Positions 52,706-60,861 of a stretch of DNA of 64,000 nucleotides are shown here, piece after piece. The stretch comes from Bog-473 sp963800725. GTDB taxonomy: Bacteria > Actinomycetota > Acidimicrobiia > Acidimicrobiales > RAAP-2. The stretch's first letter is position 1; the number at the start of each line of letters is the position of its first letter. The notes below the pieces were generated by a model. The model ran no database searches. It had not been told where the DNA came from and worked only from the letters and a program-made list of their open reading frames with translations. The DNA is taken from positions 62,001 through 126,000 of the forward strand of contig CAWDCE010000027.1 in NCBI GenBank assembly GCA_963800725.1, written 5' to 3'. A program made the position numbers and the translations under genes.

Positions 52706-52874
52706 ATGCGCCGAGCTCTCATTCCTGTTCATCCGCGTCGCGCTTGTGGTCGGCGTCTTCGCCGCCGTGCGCCACCTCCTCCTCGAACGCGCCCCCGAAC
52801 ACGGGGTGAGTGGCGAGCCGGTGCTCGGCAGCCTCGACACCTGGCCGAGTGTGCCGCGTCGCGTTAGAGACTGA
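52706..52874 (+). CDS. Small single-span membrane protein (one frameshift)
   Basis: ATG 52706 starts MRRAL; after an apparent indel near 52720 the reading continues FLFIRVALVVGVFAAVRHLL, a membrane helix, then LERAPEHGVSGEPVLGSLDT and a basic end. About 56 residues. The TGA lies 10 bp inside the 3' end of serA on the other strand. No family recognised; the hydrophobic run with flanking Arg and the promoter-like TAGCCT are the grounds for calling it. Confidence 0.45.
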
Positions 52875-54435
52875 CGCGGTGGACGTCGAGGATGCCGTCG
52901 TCGCCACGGAGCTGATCGACCACCGCATCTGAGGCCGGCGAGGTCGTCGAGATCACCATCATGGCGGTGTTCTCCGTCGGACTCGGCCCGACCGCCATCG
53001 ACGAGATCGAGATGCCCGCCGCGCCGAGGTCGGTGCCAACGATGCCGATCATGCCGGGCCGGTCGTCGTTGCGCACCACCAGCATGTGGTGGGCCGGTGC
53101 CACCTCGACGATGTGGTCGTCGACCATGGTCACGCGCGGCTCGGTGCGCAGTCCGGCCGTGCTGAGGGTGCCCGAGACCGAGTGTGACGCAGAGCGCAGC
53201 GTGATGAGGGATTTGTAGTCGGCCGAGGTGGCGGTCGAGGTCTCGCGGACAACCAGTCCACGCTGCTCGGCCAGTTGGGGCGCATTGACATAGGAGACCG
53301 GCTCCTCGGTCGATCCGGCGAAGATGCCCTTGAGCGCGGAGAGGGTCAAGATCCCGGTGCTCACCGAGGCCAGCTCGCCCTGGCATTCGATCTCGAGCCC
53401 GTCGGGCAGCCCGTCGTGCAGGCTGGCGAAGAACCGGCCCAGCTGCTCGGCCAGCGACATGAAGGGGCGCACCACGTCGGACACGTCTCTGGCCGCGACA
53501 TTGACCGCGTAGGGCACGAAATCTCCGGCCAAGGAGAGCAGGACCTGCTCGGCGATGGTGACCCCGGCCTTGTCCTGGGCCTCTTCGGTCGACGCACCGA
53601 GGTGGGGGGAGACCACGACGCCGGGCAAGGCGAACAGCGGCGATTCGGTGCAGGGTTCTTTGGCCCACACATCGATACCCGCCCCGGCCACGATCCCGTT
53701 GGTGATCGCCTCGGCGAGGGCCTCCTCGTCGACGATGCCGCCGCGGGCCGTGTTGATGATCCGGATGCCCGGCTTGGCCTTGGCCAACAGGTCGCGTCCG
53801 AAGAGGCCGAGGGTCTCGGGGGTCTTCGGGGTGTGGATCGAGACGAAGTCCGCCTCGCCCACCAGTTCTTCGATGCTGACCAGGCGCACGCCCATGGCCT
53901 TGGCCCGCTCGGGGGCGACAAAGGGGTCGAATCCAATCAGCTCCATGCCAAAGGCGAGGGCGCGCTGGGCGACGAGGGACCCGGCTCGACCGAGGCCGAC
54001 GACCCCGAGCACCTTGCCGTGCAGTTCGACGCCCTCCCACTTGGAGCGTTCCCACCGCCCTGCCACCAGGGCGGAGTGGGCCTGGGGCACGTTGCGGGCC
54101 TGGGCCAGCAGCAGGGCCATGGCCTGTTCGGCCACCGACAAGATGTTCGACGTCGGGGCGTTGACCACCATCACCCCGCGTTCGGTCGCCGCGGTGACAT
54201 CGACGTTGTCGAGCCCGACCCCGGCCCGGCCCACCACCTGGAGGGAGGTCCCTTCCGCCAACACGTCGGCGGTGACTTGGGTGGAACTTCGGATGATGAG
54301 GGCGTGCGCGCCGACGATCGCCGACAACAGTGCGTCGGGGCTCAGGCCTTCTTGGACATCGACCTCGTGTCCGGCCCGGGCCAACAGGTCCAGGCCGCTC
54401 TGGGCGATTTTTTCGGTAACTAGTACACGTGCCAC
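52864..54435 (-). CDS. serA: D-3-phosphoglycerate dehydrogenase
   Basis: 523 residues, the long three-domain actinobacterial form. Substrate domain MARVLVTEKIAQSGLDLLAR; NAD fold VLGVVGLGRAGSLVAQRALA; catalytic Arg, Glu and His in NTARGGIVDEEAL, DVWAKEPCTESPLF and PHLGASTEEAQDKAG. An intervening domain and a C-terminal ACT domain (MLVVRNDDRPGMIGIVGTDL) follow, the site of serine feedback. First step of serine synthesis from 3-phosphoglycerate; serC is 1.3 kb away. Intact. Confidence 0.96.
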   Translation of the reverse strand: MARVLVTEKIAQSGLDLLARAGHEVDVQEGLSPDALLSAIVGAHALIIRSSTQVTADVLAEGTSLQVVGRAGVGLDNVDVTAATERGVMVVNAPTSNILSVAEQAMALLLAQARNVPQAHSALVAGRWERSKWEGVELHGKVLGVVGLGRAGSLVAQRALAFGMELIGFDPFVAPERAKAMGVRLVSIEELVGEADFVSIHTPKTPETLGLFGRDLLAKAKPGIRIINTARGGIVDEEALAEAITNGIVAGAGIDVWAKEPCTESPLFALPGVVVSPHLGASTEEAQDKAGVTIAEQVLLSLAGDFVPYAVNVAARDVSDVVRPFMSLAEQLGRFFASLHDGLPDGLEIECQGELASVSTGILTLSALKGIFAGSTEEPVSYVNAPQLAEQRGLVVRETSTATSADYKSLITLRSASHSVSGTLSTAGLRTEPRVTMVDDHIVEVAPAHHMLVVRNDDRPGMIGIVGTDLGAAGISISSMAVGPSPTENTAMMVISTTSPASDAVVDQLRGDDGILDVHRVSL

Positions 54436-54477
54436 CGCAGTGGTCTCCTTGCTCCCCCGCTCAACGAACGTTGCCGG

Positions 54478-55711
54478 TCAGTCTTGCGCTTCGGCGAAGA
54501 GCTCGGCCAGCCGGGTCACCCCGACCTCGAGATCCTCGTCACCCAAGGCGTAGGACATGCGGAAGTACCCGGGGGCGCCGAACGCCTCACCGGGGACCAC
54601 CGCCACCTTGGCCTCGTTGATGCACACCTCGGCCAGCTCGGCGCTGGTACTCGGGCGCTGCCCCCGCAGCTCCTTGCCCAAGAGCCCCTTGACCGACGGA
54701 TAGGCGTAGAACGCCCCTTGTGGCTCGACGCAGACGACGCCCTCGATCTCGTTGAGCATGCGAAAGATGCTCTGGCGCCGGCGGTCGAAGGCGGCACGCA
54801 TCATGGCCACGTCCTCGAAGCCCGCCCGACACCGCGGCGAGGGCGGCGCGTTGGGAGACGTTGGCGACGTTGGACGTCTCGTGGCTCTGGATGTTGGTCG
54901 CCGCCGTGATGGCGTCGTTCGGGCCGATCAACCATCCGACCCGCCACCCGGTCATGGCGTAGGTCTTGGCCACCCCGTTCGCCACCAGGCACCGCTCGGC
55001 CAACTCGGGCACCACCACGGGCATCGAGTGGTGCTCCGCACCGGCGTAGACGAGGTGCTCGTAGATCTCGTCGGTGAGCACCCACAAACCGTGCTCGACC
55101 GCCCAGCGACCGATCGCCTCGATCTCTTGGCGCGGGTAGACCGCACCGGTTGGGTTCGAAGGAGATACGAAGAGCAGCGCCTTGGTCCGCGGCGTGCGGG
55201 CCGCCTCGAGGTCTTCGACCGAGCTGCGGAACCCCGTGGTCTCGTCGGAGTTCACAAACACCGGCACCCCGCCGGCCAACATGATCGATTCGGGGTAGGT
55301 GGTCCAAAACGGGGCCATGACGATGACTTCGTCGCCCGGGTCGCACAGCACCGCGAAGGCGTTGGCCACGGCCTGCTTGCCCCCGTTGGTGACCAGCACC
55401 TGGGAGGAGGTCACCGCCAGGCCCGAGTCGCGCCGCGTCTTGGCCGCGATCGCCTCTTTGAGCGCGGGGATGCCTGCGGTCGGGGTGTAGTGGTGGTTGG
55501 CCGGATCACCGCAGGCCTCGACCGCGGCCTCGACGATGTGGGCCGGGGTCGGGAAGTCCGGCTCACCGGCACCGAAGCCAATGACGTGCTCGCCGGCCGC
55601 CTTGAGCGCCTTGGCTTTGGCATCGACGGCCAGGGTGGCCGATGGGGACACCGCGGCGGCGCGGCGGGAAATCCGGCGATGTTCGGTCTCGGTGGCTGAG
55701 GCGTTCGTCAC
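54478..55711 (-). CDS. Class I aminotransferase, aspartate-type (one frameshift)
   Basis: About 411 residues. GTG 55711 opens VTNASATETEHRRISRRAAA; FGAGEPDFPTPAHIV, YTPTAGIPALKEAIA, SPSNPTGAVYP, LTDEIYEHLVYAG and the PLP Lys in GVAKTYAMTGWRVGWL follow. The frame breaks near 54835 and resumes with AFDRRRQSIFRMLNEIEGVV to YFRMSYALGDEDLEVGVTRL, which holds the substrate Arg. Matches bacterial Ib-type aspartate aminotransferases (AspC). Start codons of this gene and divergent serC are only 19 bp apart. Confidence 0.9.
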
Positions 55712-55730
55712 GGGTGCAATGATCTCATAC

Positions 55731-56879
55731 GTGCCCGATACCCCCAACATCACCATCCCGACCGAGCTGTTGCCCCAAGACGGCCGCTTCGGATCCGGCC
55801 CTTCGAAGGTCCGCCCCGAGCAGATTGCTGCACTCACCGAGGTTGCAACGACCTACATGGGGACCAGTCACCGCCAAAAGACCGTCAAGTCCCAGGTGGG
55901 TCGCCTCCGCCAGGGCATGGCGGACCTCTTCTCGCTCCCCGACGGCTACGAGGTCGTGCTCGGCAACGGTGGGACCACGTGTTTTTGGGACGCCGCCACC
56001 TTCGGGCTGATCCGCGAGCACAGCCAGCACCTGAGCTTCGGCGAGTTCTCTTCGAAGTTCGCCGCCTGTGCGAAGAGTGCACCTCACGTGAGCGACCCCG
56101 AGATCATCGTGTCCGAGGTCGGCACCCACCCACTCGCCCGCGCCGACGAGTCGGTGGATCTCTACGCACTGACCCACAACGAGACCTCGACGGGGGTGTC
56201 GATGCCGATACTGCGCCCGACGGGGGCGGCCCTCCCCGCTGACGGGGGCGGCTTGGTGGCCGTCGATGCCACGTCGGGGGCCGGGGGGCTGCGCGTCGAT
56301 CCCCACGAGTTCGACGTGTACTACCTGGCCCCGCAGAAGTGCTTCGCGGGCGACGGTGGACTGTGGATCGCACTCATGTCCCCCGCCGCGCTCGAGCGGG
56401 TCGAGCAGATCTCGGCCTCAGGCCGCTGGATCCCGACGTTCTTGGATCTAAAGACCGCGGTCGACAACTCGGTGCTCGACCAGACCTACAACACCCCGGC
56501 CCTCGCCACCATCTACCTGCTGGCCGAACAACTCGACTGGATGAACGCACACGGGGGGCTCGAATGGACGACGGCGCGCTGCGACCGCTCGGCCGAGATC
56601 CTCTACACCTGGGCCGAGCAATCCGGATTCGCCCGACCGTTCGTGGAGAACCCCTATCAGCGCAGCCATGTGGTCGGGACCATCGACTTCGTCGACGCCA
56701 TTGACGCGTCGGCGATTGCCGCCACTCTTCGGGCCAATGGCATCGTCGACACCGAGCCGTACCGCAAGCTCGGCCGCAATCAGCTCCGGATCGCCATGTT
56801 CCCCGCCATCGAGCCCGACGACATCGCATCGTTGTGTGCCTGCATCAATTACGTGGTGGGCGCACTGGCCAACGCCTGA
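55731..56879 (+). CDS. serC: Phosphoserine aminotransferase
   Basis: 382 residues, mycobacterial-type SerC. IPTELLPQDGRFGSGPSKVR, YMGTSHRQKTVKSQVGRLRQ, VLGNGGTTCFWDAATFGLI, LTHNETSTGV, VDATSGAGGL and the PLP Lys region VYYLAPQKCFAGDGGLWIAL, then DQTYNTPALATIYLL. Converts 3-phosphohydroxypyruvate to phosphoserine after SerA. GTG 55731 gives a family-like N-terminus; ATG 55719 is in frame and would add four residues. Intact. Confidence 0.95.
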   Translation: MPDTPNITIPTELLPQDGRFGSGPSKVRPEQIAALTEVATTYMGTSHRQKTVKSQVGRLRQGMADLFSLPDGYEVVLGNGGTTCFWDAATFGLIREHSQHLSFGEFSSKFAACAKSAPHVSDPEIIVSEVGTHPLARADESVDLYALTHNETSTGVSMPILRPTGAALPADGGGLVAVDATSGAGGLRVDPHEFDVYYLAPQKCFAGDGGLWIALMSPAALERVEQISASGRWIPTFLDLKTAVDNSVLDQTYNTPALATIYLLAEQLDWMNAHGGLEWTTARCDRSAEILYTWAEQSGFARPFVENPYQRSHVVGTIDFVDAIDASAIAATLRANGIVDTEPYRKLGRNQLRIAMFPAIEPDDIASLCACINYVVGALANA

Positions 56880-56900
56880 GCGCGCCGCCACCACGAAGCA

Positions 56901-57240
56901 CTACTCGTCGCCCACGGGTGACCGAGCGAGGGCGGGGGGTGCCTTGCGCACCCAGGCCTCGGTGAGGAGTTCATAGACAAGCTCGGTGCGCACCGCCTTG
57001 AGCTCGACGACAACGCCTGCGAGCCGGGTTCCCCAATACAACGGTGCGCACGCCGCCGGGTCCTCGGCCACGGCGGCGGTGACCTCGGGTTCGGCCACCA
57101 TGACACGAAGGTGGCCGGGGTCGGGAACGGTGGCGAAGATCTTGTTGCGCACCCGGTACGCAGTCATCTCATGGTGCTCGCTCTTGGGTCACCTCGGGCA
57201 GCGATAGCGCGAAGGTGCGCGCCTCGTCCTGTGTGCTCGA
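56901..57240 (-). CDS. MmcQ/YjbR-family protein (one frameshift)
   Basis: About 110 residues. The N-terminal helix DEARTFALSLPEVTQERA is in one frame to about 57180. The rest, MTAYRVRNKIFATVPDPGHL, LYWGTRLAGVVVELKAV and LVYELLTEAWVRKAPPALA, is in another. The order PEVTE..., FRVRxKIFAT and LL.EAW is that of the YjbR/MmcQ fold (CyaY-like), often called DNA-binding although function is not settled. No clear start codon upstream; the end near 57240 is approximate. Confidence 0.75.
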
Positions 57241-57254
57241 TGGACGTGCCGCTT

Positions 57255-57308
57255 CACGAGTCGAGAGCCCGCGAACCGCTCGCCCCAGCCCGGCTCGGGT
57301 GACTCGTG
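57255..57308. repeat. Inverted repeat in a gene-poor 280-bp stretch
   Basis: CACGAGTC (57255-57262) and GACTCGTG (57301-57308) are perfect 8-base arms separated by 38 G/C-rich bases. The surrounding 57241-57524 has no convincing gene. No U-run follows, so it is not a typical terminator. Role unknown. Confidence 0.4.
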
Positions 57309-57524
57309 CAGGCGGCTCTGGCGCATGGCGACCTTCCGTGTTCGAACAGCACCAGTTTGTCCGACTCGCCGCCTGGGCGCCGCGTCGAATCCCCCCGTGG
57401 CTCCACAACGCCAGATGACGACGCGAAGGCGGTGGCGGGGCGGGGCGCGAGTCTGCTCAACTCTGCGCCACGCAGCGTCGCCCCACGAGGTCGGATCGGC
57501 GAAGCGGGAAGAAAGGGAGGTCAG

Positions 57525-58498
57525 GTGTACACATTGCGCTTCGACATGCGCGCCCCGTCGAGCGGCGCGCGCTCGGTCGACCTCTACGGCGCCGCCCTCG
57601 AGATGACGGCGTGGGCCGAGTCACGCGGGGCGGTGGCGGCGATCGTCTGCGAGCACCACGGGCAAGGCGACGGCTACCTCCCCGCACCCATGATCCTCGC
57701 CAGTGCCCTCGCGGCGCGGCACCACCTCGATCCAGATCGTCGTCGCCGCGGTGGTGTTGCCGCTCCATGACCCGGTGCAGTTGGCCGAAGAGATGGTCGT
57801 CCTCGACATCATCAGTGGTGGTCGCCTCAGCTACGTGGCGGCCCTCGGTTACCAAAGGGACGAATACGAGATGTTGGGCGTCGACTTCTCGCGCCGTGGC
57901 CGCATCGCCGACGACTCCCTGGCCGCCCTCTTGGCAGCCAAGACCGGACGGCCCTTCGACTATGGCGGCCGCACCGTCACCGTGACGCCCCCACCGCTGA
58001 CCGAGGGCGGCCCCAATGTCGCGTGGGGCGGTGGCAGCGAGGCCGCGGCCAAGCGGGCCGGTCGCTTCGGCCTTGATTTCTTCGCCCAGTCAGGCGACGA
58101 ATCGCTGCGCACCGTCTATGAGGCGGCAGCGCAAGCAGCCGGTCACGCACCGCGCTCGTGCTTCCTCCCGCCCAACGACGCGGCGACCACGCTGTTCGTC
58201 GCCGACGACCTGGACGCCGCGTGGGCCGAACTTGGTCCCTACCTGCTCCATGACGCGCGGTGCTACGCCGCCATGAATCCGGGGAAAGAGGGGTCGACCA
58301 GCTTCTCGTTCGCTTCTTCGATCGACGAGCTGCGCGCCGAGGACCGGAGCCATCGGATCGTGACGGTCAGAGAGGCGGTCTCGATGGTGCGCTCGGGAGA
58401 GGTTTTGGCGCTGCACCCCCTCGTCGGCGGGTTGCCGCCGGCACGTTGCCTGTCCCTACCTGCGCCGGGTCGCCGACGAGGTGATGGCCTCTCTTTGA
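57525..58498 (+). CDS. Luciferase-like (LLM) monooxygenase, F420/FMN type (two frameshifts)
   Basis: About 324 residues. GTG 57525 follows AAGGGAGG. First segment VYTLRFDMRAPSSGARSVDL and AAIVCEHHGQGDGYLPAPMI. The frame changes near 57720 to SIQIVVAAVVLPLHDPVQLA, EEMVVLDIISGGRLSYVAAL and WGGGSEAAAKRAGRFGLDFF. A second break near 58448 leads to YLRRVADEVMAS and the TGA. The EHHG, LPLHDP and ISGGRL blocks are those of bacterial luciferase-like flavin or F420 enzymes. Substrate unknown. Confidence 0.85.
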
Positions 58499-58531
58499 CG
58501 ATCGCCGCGCCCCCCAACGAGGTGGCGTGGG

Positions 58532-59049
58532 TCAATCCGGCGCCGAAGATGCGGTCGGGCCGAGGTAGAGGATCTCGTCGAGCGTCACCCCTTGGTGCTC
58601 GAAGGAAATGGACCCGCATCGTCGCCACCCGCAGCGCTCGTAGAGGGCAATCGCGGTGGTGAAGCGGCTTGCACACGTCGAGGATCGGATGGCGCTGGCG
58701 CTGGCGCGCCTCGTGGGCGGCTCTCTCGAGCAACGCCCGGCCGACACCTGCGTGTCGATGGTCGTGGGTCGACCAGCAGTCGGGCCACGACACCGAGCTC
58801 GTCGGCCGCACAACCAAGGGCAGTGGTGGCGCGATCCATCAAGTCGGGCAAGGTGTGCGAATGCAGCGCGACGTGTCCCACCACCTCGCCGTCGACCTCG
58901 GCCACCCACGCCGCCAGCGCATCGGGGGTGATCAAGAACGTGGCAACGTCGGTGGAGAGATTGACCGGGTAGCCGTCGTGGCGCTGGACGAGGTCACCGA
59001 GCGCCACGCAGGCGCCAACATCACCGCTCGAGCGGGGCCGCACCTCCAT
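58532..59049 (-). CDS. GNAT-family N-acetyltransferase (two frameshifts)
   Basis: About 172 residues. ATG 59049 opens MEVRPRSSGDVGACVALGDL; WVAEVDGEVVGHVALHSHT and DELGVVARLLVDPR follow. After a break near 58760 comes the acetyl-CoA loop HRHAGVGRALLERAAHEARQ. After another near 58680 the sequence is AIALYERCGWRRCGSISFEH and LDEILYLGP. The V-x-RLLVDP and GVGRALL motifs and the ALYERCGW end are standard GNAT. Substrate unknown; divergent from nothing, convergent with the LLM gene. Confidence 0.82.
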
Positions 59050-59235
59050 GCTGCGAGTCTTGCGCACGCGAAGCGCATCGAGGTGCGCACTGCGACACGG
59101 CCCGGGGCGCGCTGAGCGGTGCAAGCCGCGCCCCGGGCGATGTCGCAGTGAGGACTCCAGGCTAGAGCGCGCCCGGTCGTTGCACGTGGCATCCCCGGCG
59201 CCACGAAGGGCGCGTATCGGGCGCCGTGGGGTCGC

Positions 59236-60261
59236 TCAGCCCCCCGAGGCGTCTTGGACCCGGGACTTGCCGGCCGAGATGAACGGCATCATCGCCCGCA
59301 GCTCCTGGCCGATCTCTTCGATCTGGTGGGCCTGGCCGGCCTTGCGCAGGGCTTCGAAGTTCGGGCGCCCGGCCTTGTTCTCCGCAATCCACTCGTCGGC
59401 GAACTGGCCGCTGCGGATCTCGTCGAGAATCGTCTGCATTTCGTCGCGCACGGCCTGATTGATGACGCGTGGCCCACGGGTGACGTCGCCGTACTCGGCG
59501 GTGTCAGAAATCGAATAGCGCATGCCGGCGATGCCCTGTTCGTACATGAGGTCGACAATCAGCTTGAGCTCGTGGAGGCACTCGAAGTAGGCCGACTCGG
59601 GCTGGTAGCCCGCGTTGACCAAGGTCTCGAACCCGGCAGTCACCAGTGCGGTCAGCCCGCCGCACAGCACCACCTGCTCACCGAACAGGTCGGTCTCGGT
59701 TTCCTCGTCGAACGTCGTGTCCAACACGCCGGCGCGGGTGGCCCCGATGGCATGGGCATAGGACAGGGCGAGCTCGCGGGCCTTGCCGCTCGCATCTTGG
59801 TGGACCGCAATCAAGGAGGGGACGCCCCCGCCTTCGGTGTAGGTGCGGCGCACCAGGTGCCCGGGGCCCTTTGGGGCCACCATGGCCACGTCGACCCCGG
59901 CGGGCGGGACGATCTGCCCGAAGCGGATGTTGAACCCGTGGGCGAACATCAAGGCATCACCCTCGTTGAGGTTCGGGGCGACGTGCTCGTCGTAGGCGGC
60001 CTTTTGCTCGGTGTCGGGCAGCAGGATCATGATGACGTCGGCTTCGGCGGACGCCTCGGCCAGTGAGGTCACCCGCAGGCCGGCTTCCTCGGCCTTGCGC
60101 ACCGACGAGGACCCCTCGCGCAAGGCCACCCGCACGTCGACGCCGGACTCCAACAAGTTGAGGGCGTGGGCGTGGCCTTGGGATCCATAGCCCAAGATGG
60201 CGACCTTGCGCCCCGCGATGAGACTCGGGTCGGCGTCGGATTCGTAGTACAGCGTGGCCAT
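59236..60261 (-). CDS. ilvC: Ketol-acid reductoisomerase
   Basis: 341 residues, class I KARI. Features: VAILGYGSQGHAHALNLLES for NADPH, VALREGSSS whose Arg/Ser residues fit NADPH preference, LMFAHGFNIRFGQI, VAPKGPGHLVRRTY, and the metal ligands in TTFDEETETDLFGEQVVLCG and FECLHELKLIVDLMYEQGI. Second common step in Val, Leu and Ile synthesis. Last gene of ilvB-ilvN-ilvC, 51 bp after ilvN. Intact. Confidence 0.96.
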   Translation of the reverse strand: MATLYYESDADPSLIAGRKVAILGYGSQGHAHALNLLESGVDVRVALREGSSSVRKAEEAGLRVTSLAEASAEADVIMILLPDTEQKAAYDEHVAPNLNEGDALMFAHGFNIRFGQIVPPAGVDVAMVAPKGPGHLVRRTYTEGGGVPSLIAVHQDASGKARELALSYAHAIGATRAGVLDTTFDEETETDLFGEQVVLCGGLTALVTAGFETLVNAGYQPESAYFECLHELKLIVDLMYEQGIAGMRYSISDTAEYGDVTRGPRVINQAVRDEMQTILDEIRSGQFADEWIAENKAGRPNFEALRKAGQAHQIEEIGQELRAMMPFISAGKSRVQDASGG

Positions 60262-60312
60262 GATGTCTGCTCTTTCTCTTGGTGTGCTCGGTGGTCGTTC
60301 GATAGCGCTAGA

Positions 60313-60861
60313 TCAGCGGCGGTCAAGCTTAGGCAAGGCGACGCGCCCCGTCCGTTGGAGTTCAACGACGGTGTAGTGCTCGAGCAGTCCCTCGAAGTCG
60401 TCGAGCTTCTCGGGCCTGCCGGCCAGCATGACGGTCAAGCGGTCCGCCCCCACGCTCACCACCTCGCCCCCGAAGACCCCGACCAGCTGGATGACCTGGG
60501 ACCGCTCGGTCGGCCCGACGGCGACGGTGACCAGCACCAGCTCACGCTCGACCGCCTCGGCCGGCGACAACTCGCCAATGGAGACGACGTTGATCAGCTT
60601 GTCGAGCTGCATGATGATCTGCTCGAGCGGAGCCGATTCCACGTCGACCACGATGGTGATGCGGCTGAACTGTTCGCTCTCGTCGGCCGGTGCGACGGCG
60701 AGTGAGTAGATATTGAAACCGCGCCGGCTGAAGAGCCCGGCCACCCGGGACAAGACGCCGGCCTTGTTCTCCACCAGCACCGACAAGATGTGATGGCGCG
60801 GCGGTGCGCCCACGCCGATCGGCGAGTGGTTGGGCACGGCGCTGAGGTTGGCGGCGCTCAT
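60313..60861 (-). CDS. ilvN: Acetolactate synthase small (regulatory) subunit
   Basis: 182 residues. N-terminal ACT domain HILSVLVENKAGVLSRVAGL with FSRRGFNIYSLAVAPADESE, then QLDKLINVVSIGELSPAEAV and the C-terminal domain GVFGGEVVSVGADRLTVMLA. Binds valine and activates IlvB. ATG 60861 overlaps the ilvB stop by 4 bp. Intact. Confidence 0.95.
   Translation of the reverse strand: MSAANLSAVPNHSPIGVGAPPRHHILSVLVENKAGVLSRVAGLFSRRGFNIYSLAVAPADESEQFSRITIVVDVESAPLEQIIMQLDKLINVVSIGELSPAEAVERELVLVTVAVGPTERSQVIQLVGVFGGEVVSVGADRLTVMLAGRPEKLDDFEGLLEHYTVVELQRTGRVALPKLDRR

Noticed and set aside
57290..57420. tmRNA- or tRNA-like pieces (minus strand GGAGCCACGGGGGGATTCGA; plus strand TCGAATCCCCCC)
   Set aside because: The acceptor stem has no partner at a suitable distance, there is no T-arm with a proper 5-bp stem, and no tag-peptide frame could be found.
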